Positions 8,416 through 12,697 of a stretch of DNA of 15,484 nucleotides are shown here, in pieces. Source of the stretch: JBIOUF01 sp044866695 (GTDB taxonomy: Bacteria > Actinomycetota > Actinomycetes > Propionibacteriales > Nocardioidaceae); assembly GCA_044866695.1 (NCBI GenBank), contig JBIOUF010000126.1, positions 1 to 15,484 on the forward strand, written 5' to 3'. Position 1 is the stretch's first letter; every line of letters starts with the position of its first letter. Under the pieces are notes generated by a model that ran no database searches, was not told the DNA's origin, and was given only the letters and a program-made list of their open reading frames with translations. A program made the translations under genes and the position numbers.

Positions 8416-8477
8416 GGCCTGCCCGACAAGGCCGAGCAGGACCCGCAGCAGCACCAGCTCGATGGTCTGCAGGCGTA

Positions 8478-8513
8478 TTGCATGCACAACATCGATTCGC
8501 ATACCATGAAGCC
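8478..8513 (+). promoter_or_regulatory. Promoter of vapBC, probably giving a leaderless transcript
   Basis: A -35-like TTGCAT at 8478-8483 and a -10-like TACCAT at 8502-8507 are separated by 18 bases. The -10 ends six bases before the vapB ATG at 8514, so transcription would begin at or next to the start codon, and no Shine-Dalgarno is present. The palindrome TGCATGCA (8479-8486) overlaps the -35 and could be an operator for autoregulation by VapB/VapBC. The stretch is locally AT-rich relative to its surroundings. Confidence 0.5.
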
Positions 8514-8747
8514 ATGGCTCTCGTCCAGGTTCGCGACGTCTCCGAGACGACACTCACGTCCCTCAAGACGCATGCCGCAGAGCGCGGCCTGACGCTCACC
8601 GCCTACCTCCGCGCCGAGCTGGACCGGCTGGCCGCTCGACCGTCGAATGCCGACGTCGTCGAACGCCTGGCGCGACGCGAACGCGAGGGCGGTCCGACGT
8701 TGGCCGACACCGTGGCCGAGATCCGCAGGACGCGCGAAGCCCGTTGA
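8514..8747 (+). CDS. vapB: VapB-type antitoxin with ribbon-helix-helix DNA-binding domain
   Basis: A 77-residue protein beginning with a short strand (ALVQVRDV) and two helices (ETTLTSLKTHAAERG and TLTAYLRAELDRLAAR), the FitA/VapB ribbon-helix-helix arrangement that dimerises and binds operator DNA. The charged C-terminal half (VVERLARREREGG onward) would wrap the toxin and block its active site. The start is the ATG preceded by a -10-like element and no ribosome-binding site; an ATG at 8506 is in another frame. Its TGA overlaps the TTG start of the toxin gene, the tight coupling expected for a type II toxin-antitoxin operon. The complex would repress its own promoter, as in other VapBC systems. 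Confidence 0.85.
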   Translation: MALVQVRDVSETTLTSLKTHAAERGLTLTAYLRAELDRLAARPSNADVVERLARREREGGPTLADTVAEIRRTREAR

Positions 8748-9142
8748 TCGTCATCGACGCCTCGGCCATGGTCGACGCCCTGGTGGACCAGCCGGCCAAC
8801 CCGACGTTGTTGGCCCTCATCGCGGACTCCGAGCTGCACGCACCGAACCTTCTCGACTACGAGGTGGCGAGTGCGCTGCGAGGCCATGCGATCGCGGGAA
8901 TGCTCTCCGACCGGCGGATGGCCGATGCCGTGGAGGACTTCAGCGCACTTCGCATCGAGCGTTACGCGCTCGCCACGATGATGCTCAGTGTTCTTGGCCT
9001 GAAGGCAAGGTTCACTGTCTATGACGCCGCATACATCGTGCTGGCTCAGGCCCTGGGCGCGCCCTTGGTGACCGCGGACACCAAGCTCTCTGGCGCACGC
9101 GCGCTCGATGTCGACGTTCGAGTCCTCCGGCCCTCCCGGTAG
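8744..9142 (+). CDS. vapC: VapC-type PIN-domain ribonuclease toxin
   Basis: A 132-residue single PIN domain, the usual VapC length. The four acidic residues of the Mg2+-dependent nuclease site are visible: Asp5 (IVIDAS), Glu40 (LLDYEVASAL), Asp94 (TVYDAAYIVLA) and Asp112 (LVTADTKL). VapC toxins cleave RNA, often tRNA or the sarcin-ricin loop of 23S rRNA, and are held inactive by VapB; the target here cannot be read from sequence. Translation starts at TTG, which overlaps the antitoxin stop (TTGA), so the toxin is probably made only by coupling to antitoxin translation, and weakly. All catalytic residues are present, so the toxin looks intact. Confidence 0.9.
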   Translation: MIVIDASAMVDALVDQPANPTLLALIADSELHAPNLLDYEVASALRGHAIAGMLSDRRMADAVEDFSALRIERYALATMMLSVLGLKARFTVYDAAYIVLAQALGAPLVTADTKLSGARALDVDVRVLRPSR

Positions 9143-9325
9143 CCCGCTCCCGGTGCCGGTCCAGCGCCCTACGCTGCAGAGGCGAGCAGGAGGGATCCGA
9201 GCAGGCAAGGCACCCTGGTCCTCCCACACACCGATCACGCCGCAGCCACTCGCGGATCCGGGGTCTGACGCCGCCCGTCCTCGATGCATCGACCGACTCG
9301 ACACCCTCAACTGCGGCAGCCTCTG
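9143..9325. other. Intergenic stretch between vapC and the LuxR pseudogene; no gene seen
   Basis: No credible coding sequence was found on either strand. It contains a -10-like TACGCT (9170-9175) and an orphan AGGAGGG (9188-9194) that looks like a ribosome-binding site but has no start codon at proper distance. These may be leftovers of the promoter and leader of the decayed regulator gene that follows. Confidence 0.4.
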
Positions 9326-9606
9326 ACGCGCCGCTTGATCGAGCAGTACGTCAGGCCGGCCGCTGCCGGGCGACGTCGCCCGGTCCCTCGGCAGGCTGAC
9401 CGACCGGGAGCGCGACGTGCTGCGGCTGATCGCGCACGGGCTCTCCAACGCGCTGGTCGTGTCGCTACCCACGGTCAAGACCCATGTCAACCGGATCTTC
9501 GCCAAGCTGCACCTCGACTCGCGGGCCCCAGGCGGTCGTGCACGCCTACGAGTGCGGCCTGGTGGTTCCGGGAGGCGCAGCACAGGGCCGACCCGACGCT
9601 CCATGA
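9326..9606 (+). pseudogene. Decayed C-terminal part of a LuxR/NarL-family response regulator
   Basis: Three frames together give the end of a NarL-type regulator. TRRLIEQYVR is read from 9326 in one frame. GDVARSLGRLTDRERDVLRLIAHGLSN and then VVSLPTVKTHVNRIFAKLHLDSRA are read in a second frame (about 9369-9535). QAVVHAYECGLVVPGG to a TGA at 9604-9606 is read in a third. The LuxR helix-turn-helix signature is unmistakable. Lesions are a frame change between about 9353 and 9372, loss of about five to seven codons in the helix-turn-helix where families have NAEIA-like residues, and an extra C in the run at 9536-9539. The receiver domain is missing upstream. It cannot encode a functional regulator. 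The stop overlaps the ATG of the next gene, so regulator and phosphatase were probably once coupled. Confidence 0.8.
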
Positions 9607-10742
9607 TCCACAGCCACTGCGACCCTCGCGAAACCCTCGCCCACGTCCCAGCAGACGAGGTCCTCGACCGGCGTGGCCACACCCTGTGGTTGGCTGATCG
9701 GGTGTGCGCGGGCGAGGACCGGTCGATCCGGCGCCGGCTGCTCCTCGGCGTCGAGCAGACCTGGGACGCGGCCCGGCTGCGCCGGTCCGGGTCAGGGCCG
9801 CCGGAGGCCTTCCGGATCGAGCCCTACATCGGGCACGGCGGTGCCGAGGAGGTGGTGGTGCGCGGGCGGGTGCTGGACGACCCGCCACCCTCGGACGCGG
9901 TCGACGGCGAGGGCGTCGTCGCCGCGATGCGGCGTACGCTGCGGCACTTCGTCACCGACGAGCTCCCCGGCGTGCCGCTGCGGGTCACGGTCGCCGGCAC
10001 CACCGTCGAGACCGTCACCAACCCGGAGGGCTACTTCCTCACCCGCCTGCGCCCGGCCCCCGAGCGGCTCACCTCCCCGTGGACCACCGGCCTGGTCGAG
10101 CTCGCCGGGCGGTACCGCGGCCTGACCGAGCGGTACACCACGCCGCTGGAGGTCCGGGTCCCGGGCCCGGACGCGAGGTACGGCGTCATCTCCGACATCG
10201 ACGACACGATCCTGCAGACCGGCGTCCAACGGGTCCGGCACATGGTCCGTCAGACGCTCACCGGCTCCGCGCTGACCCGGACGCCGTTCCCGGGAGCACC
10301 AGAGCTGTACCGCGACCTGGCCACGGGCGGCAACCCGGTCTTCTACGTCTCGTCGAGCCCGTGGAACCTGCACGCGTTCCTGGTGGCCTTCCTGCGGCAC
10401 CGGGCCTTCCCGATGGGCCCGGTGCTGCTGCGCGACCTCCTCGGCTCCGCATCCGGCCCCGAGCACAAGGCCGGCCGCATCGACGAGATCCTCGACCTGC
10501 ACCCCGGTCTCCCGTTCATCCTGCTCGGCGACTCCGGAGAGCGGGACCCGGAGATCTACGCCGAGACGGTCCGGGCCCGCCCCGGACGGATCGCCGCGGT
10601 CTACATCCGCGAGGTCCGGCTCGACCCGGGCGACGGGCGCGTCGAGAAGGTCTCGGGAGCCTGGTCGGAGGACGTGCCGTTCGTGCTCGCCGCCGACAGC
10701 GACGCCGTGCGCCGCCACGCGACCCGGCTCGGCCTGCTCTGA
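9603..10742 (+). CDS. App1-family (DUF2183) phosphatidate phosphatase-like protein
   Basis: A 379-residue protein. The N-terminal half has a beta-rich region (FRIEPYIGHGGAEEVVVRGRVLDDP, then LRVTVAGTTVETVTNPEGYF). The C-terminal half is the HAD-like App1 catalytic domain: ISDIDDTILQTG with nucleophile-region Asp198-x-Asp200-Asp201-Thr202, FYVSSSPWNL (second conserved motif), HKAGRIDEIL with the conserved Lys, and LLGDSGERDPEIY. In yeast App1 this domain dephosphorylates phosphatidate; the bacterial substrate is uncertain. ATG 9603 was chosen because the frame upstream of it is a decayed LuxR gene. It has no clear ribosome-binding site, its ATG overlaps the pseudogene TGA, and an internal start near 9690-9702 is possible. 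The 3' end overlaps the convergent GT87 gene by 142 bases. There is no signal peptide, so it is probably cytoplasmic. Confidence 0.82.
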   Translation: MIHSHCDPRETLAHVPADEVLDRRGHTLWLADRVCAGEDRSIRRRLLLGVEQTWDAARLRRSGSGPPEAFRIEPYIGHGGAEEVVVRGRVLDDPPPSDAVDGEGVVAAMRRTLRHFVTDELPGVPLRVTVAGTTVETVTNPEGYFLTRLRPAPERLTSPWTTGLVELAGRYRGLTERYTTPLEVRVPGPDARYGVISDIDDTILQTGVQRVRHMVRQTLTGSALTRTPFPGAPELYRDLATGGNPVFYVSSSPWNLHAFLVAFLRHRAFPMGPVLLRDLLGSASGPEHKAGRIDEILDLHPGLPFILLGDSGERDPEIYAETVRARPGRIAAVYIREVRLDPGDGRVEKVSGAWSEDVPFVLAADSDAVRRHATRLGLL

Positions 10743-11875
10743 CCCGTGCGGCGGGCTCGGGCCTCCGTCTCTACCTCGACGGCCGCCCAGGCGACGAGGG
10801 CCAGGGCGGCCAGGACGTAGGCGTTGCCGAGGACGTGGTCGGCGGGACCCCACCGGTACTCCCGGGCCGCTCCCCACGGCGCCCACAGCATCGGCCGGGC
10901 GACGAACACCGCGGTCCAGGCCAGGGCTGCCCAGCGGCTCCGCGCCCACAGCGCGACGGCGACCGGGACCGCCCAGACCCAGTGGTGCGACCACGAGACC
11001 GGGGACGCCAGCAGCATCGCCGCCGCGCCCAGGCCGGTCCCGAGCAGCCGGTCGCCGCGCCGGTACCAGACTGCCCCGACCAGGAGGGCCGCCAGTGCGA
11101 AGGGCCCGGCTACGGCGAGCCACAGCAGCGTCGGCGGCGGCCCGTCGAGGAGCCGGGCCAGCGCGCCGTACACCGACTGGTTGTGCGCCAGGGCGGCAGG
11201 CCCGACCCGGCCCGGGTCGACCAGCCCTTCGGTCCAGTACGCCGCCGCCGAGCGGGGCGTCACCGCGAACCCGACGACGACCGTCGCGGCGAAGGCCAGC
11301 GCGGCCCGGGCGGCGGCGGCTCGTCGTCCGGCCAGGACCAGCAGCACCACGAAGACCAGCGGGGTGAGCTTGACCCCGGCCGCGATGCCCACCAGCACGC
11401 CGGACCAGCGCCGCTCCGGGCCGGCCAGGTCGACCAGCACCAGCGCCATCAGCACCAGGTTGACCTGGCCGAACGCGAGGTTCTGCCACACCGGCTCCAG
11501 CGCGAGCGCCGTGACGGCCAGCAGGCACAGCGGCCACACCGGAGCGGGCCTGCCCACCGCCGCCCGCGCCACCACGACGGCCGCGGCGAGGGCGCCCGTC
11601 GACAGGCCGGTCCACAGCGCCGCCGCGAGCCACGCCGGCAGGAGGGCCAGAGGCACCATCGCGACGGCGGCGAACGGCGGGTAGGTGAACGGCAGGCCCA
11701 TGACCGGGTCTCCGGACCCGTAGAGCGGCCAGCCGTGGAGGACCGCCCGGCCGCCGTGGACGTAGACGTACAGGTCGGTGAACCCGCCGCGGAGCCCGCC
11801 CACGACCGCCCCGGCGACGACCACGGCCGCGAGCGCGGCGACGTCTCGGCGCCGGCTGCTGAGCTCGGCGAGCAC
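10601..11875 (-). CDS. GT87-family (DUF2029) polyprenol-phosphate-mannose-dependent type membrane glycosyltransferase
   Basis: A 424-residue multi-pass protein with about nine to ten hydrophobic helices. Family hallmarks are the Asp-containing loop after the first helix (FTDLYVYVHGG, then GWPLYG), FTYPPFAA, NLAFGQVNLVLM, GVKLTPLVF, and SWSHHWVWAVP near the C-terminus. GT87/DUF2029 proteins are GT-C transferases that use polyprenyl-phosphate mannose outside the membrane, as in actinobacterial lipomannan or glycan assembly; donor and acceptor here are inferred. GTG 11875 was chosen because the similarity starts there and an optimally spaced -35/-10 ends six bases upstream. The last 47 or so residues are hydrophilic and lie antisense to the App1-like gene, so they may be a non-conserved tail. 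It is divergent from the response regulator gene and probably controlled by it. Confidence 0.82.
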   Translation of the reverse strand: MLAELSSRRRDVAALAAVVVAGAVVGGLRGGFTDLYVYVHGGRAVLHGWPLYGSGDPVMGLPFTYPPFAAVAMVPLALLPAWLAAALWTGLSTGALAAAVVVARAAVGRPAPVWPLCLLAVTALALEPVWQNLAFGQVNLVLMALVLVDLAGPERRWSGVLVGIAAGVKLTPLVFVVLLVLAGRRAAAARAALAFAATVVVGFAVTPRSAAAYWTEGLVDPGRVGPAALAHNQSVYGALARLLDGPPPTLLWLAVAGPFALAALLVGAVWYRRGDRLLGTGLGAAAMLLASPVSWSHHWVWAVPVAVALWARSRWAALAWTAVFVARPMLWAPWGAAREYRWGPADHVLGNAYVLAALALVAWAAVEVETEARARRTGQSRPSRVAWRRTASLSAASTNGTSSDQAPETFSTRPSPGSSRTSRM

Positions 11876-11881
11876 GTTCGC

Positions 11882-11911
11882 AGCGTAGGCAGCCCGCTCC
11901 GGCCTCCTCAA
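11882..11911 (-). promoter_or_regulatory. Promoter of the GT87 gene, leaderless
   Basis: On the minus strand TTGAGG (11911-11906) and TACGCT (11887-11882) are separated by 18 bases, matching sigma-70-type -35 and -10 patterns. The -10 ends six bases before the GTG at 11875, and no Shine-Dalgarno is present, so the transcript is probably leaderless. The direct-repeat operator lies 11 bases upstream of the -35, a good position for activation. Confidence 0.55.
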
Positions 11912-11922
11912 CCGGGCCGATC

Positions 11923-11940
11923 TGCACAGAACCTGCACAG
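11923..11940. promoter_or_regulatory. Direct-repeat operator for an OmpR/PhoP-type response regulator
   Basis: TGCACAG at 11923-11929 and again at 11934-11940, exact copies with four bases between them, so an 11-bp period. Head-to-tail heptamers with this spacing are the standard binding site of OmpR/PhoB-family dimers; M. tuberculosis PhoP uses TCACAGC-N4-TCACAGC, sharing the CACAG core. The site sits between divergent genes, 43 bases before the response regulator start and 47 before the GT87 start. It is most simply the site of the adjacent regulator, giving autoregulation and joint control. Confidence 0.65.
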
Positions 11941-11948
11941 GTCGTCCC

Positions 11949-11983
11949 CCGGTCCCGGCCGGTCGCGCTCGTAGCCTTCGACC
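11949..11983 (+). promoter_or_regulatory. Promoter of the two-component operon, probably leaderless
   Basis: A -10-like TAGCCT at 11972-11977 ends six bases before the ATG at 11984, and there is no Shine-Dalgarno, so a leaderless transcript is likely. The expected -35 position (about 11949-11954, CCGGTC) has no consensus match, which suits a promoter dependent on an activator bound at the direct repeat just upstream (11923-11940). Confidence 0.45.
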
Positions 11984-12697
11984 ATGACCACCGCCTCGTC
12001 CCGCCGGGTCCTGGTGGTGGAGGACGACCCGGTGATCAACCAGGCGGTGTCCGACCGGCTCGAGGCGGAGGGGTACGACGTGGTGTGCGCCTACGACGGC
12101 CCGGGCGCGGTGGCCGCGTTCGGCGAGCACTCCCCGGACCTGGTCGTCCTGGACATCATGCTTCCCGGGTACGACGGCCACGAGGTGTGCCGGCGCATCC
12201 AGGCGGACCGGCCCGTGCCGGTGCTGATGCTCACGGCGAGGGCGGACGAGGCCGACGTGCTGCTGGGGCTCGGGCTGGGCGCCGACGACTACCTCACCAA
12301 GCCGTTCCGGATGCGCGAGCTGGTCGCCCGCGTCAGCGCCCTGCTGCGCCGCGTCGAGCGCGCCGCCGAGCTCGCCGGCCGCCGTGCCCTGGATCTGGGC
12401 GACCTGCGCGTGGACGCGGCCGCCCGGCGGGTCTGGCGCGGCGGTCAGGAGATCCGGCTGACGCCCACCGAGCTCGACCTGCTGCTCTGCCTGGCCGCCA
12501 CGCCCGGGGCGGTGGTGTCTCGCGAGCGGCTGATGACCGAGGTCTGGGGCTGGCCCGGCGCGTCTGGCACCCGCACCGTCGACAGCCACGTCAAGGGCCT
12601 GCGCGCGAAGGTCGGCGCCGAGCGGATCCGGACGGTGCACAGCGTGGGGTACGCGCTCGAGACCGCCCCCGCCGAGGACACCGAGGGGACCCGATGA
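11984..12697 (+). CDS. OmpR/PhoB-family response regulator
   Basis: A 237-residue protein. The receiver domain (about 8-120) has the acidic pocket Glu13-Asp14-Asp15, phosphoacceptor Asp57 (VVLDIMLPGYDG), Thr84 (LMLTARA) and Lys106 (DDYLTKPF). A winged-helix DNA-binding domain follows (about 135-230) with RLTPTELDLLLCLA, VVSRERLMTEVWGW, the recognition helix TRTVDSHVKGLRAKVG and the wing IRTVHSVGYAL. All residues needed for phosphorylation are present. It would be phosphorylated by the kinase encoded next, whose ATG overlaps this TGA (ATGA). The direct repeat upstream suggests it controls its own operon and the divergent GT87 gene. The start is the ATG following a leaderless-type promoter. Confidence 0.93.
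   Translation: MTTASSRRVLVVEDDPVINQAVSDRLEAEGYDVVCAYDGPGAVAAFGEHSPDLVVLDIMLPGYDGHEVCRRIQADRPVPVLMLTARADEADVLLGLGLGADDYLTKPFRMRELVARVSALLRRVERAAELAGRRALDLGDLRVDAAARRVWRGGQEIRLTPTELDLLLCLAATPGAVVSRERLMTEVWGWPGASGTRTVDSHVKGLRAKVGAERIRTVHSVGYALETAPAEDTEGTR

Noticed and set aside
8016..8573. 186-codon N-terminal extension of the GNAT/acyl-CoA synthetase frame
   Set aside because: It would run antisense through DUF1876 and the start of vapB, has no GNAT similarity, and lacks a better start than ATG 8015 with its AGGA.
9417..9602. N-terminal extension giving the App1-like protein a LuxR-type helix-turn-helix
   Set aside because: The helix-turn-helix is part of a frameshifted regulator remnant whose end continues in another frame to its own stop at 9604-9606. 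The apparent fusion is an accident of the extra C near 9536.
11876..12640. Upstream extension of the GT87 frame across the response regulator
   Set aside because: It is antisense to a well-defined receiver and winged-helix gene and shows only Gln/His/Arg-rich sequence. GTG 11875 has its own promoter.
12085..12693. Extension of the kinase frame upstream into the response regulator
   Set aside because: It is an off-frame reading of the regulator gene. The kinase ATG at 12694 overlaps the regulator stop as ATGA, the normal coupling for such pairs.
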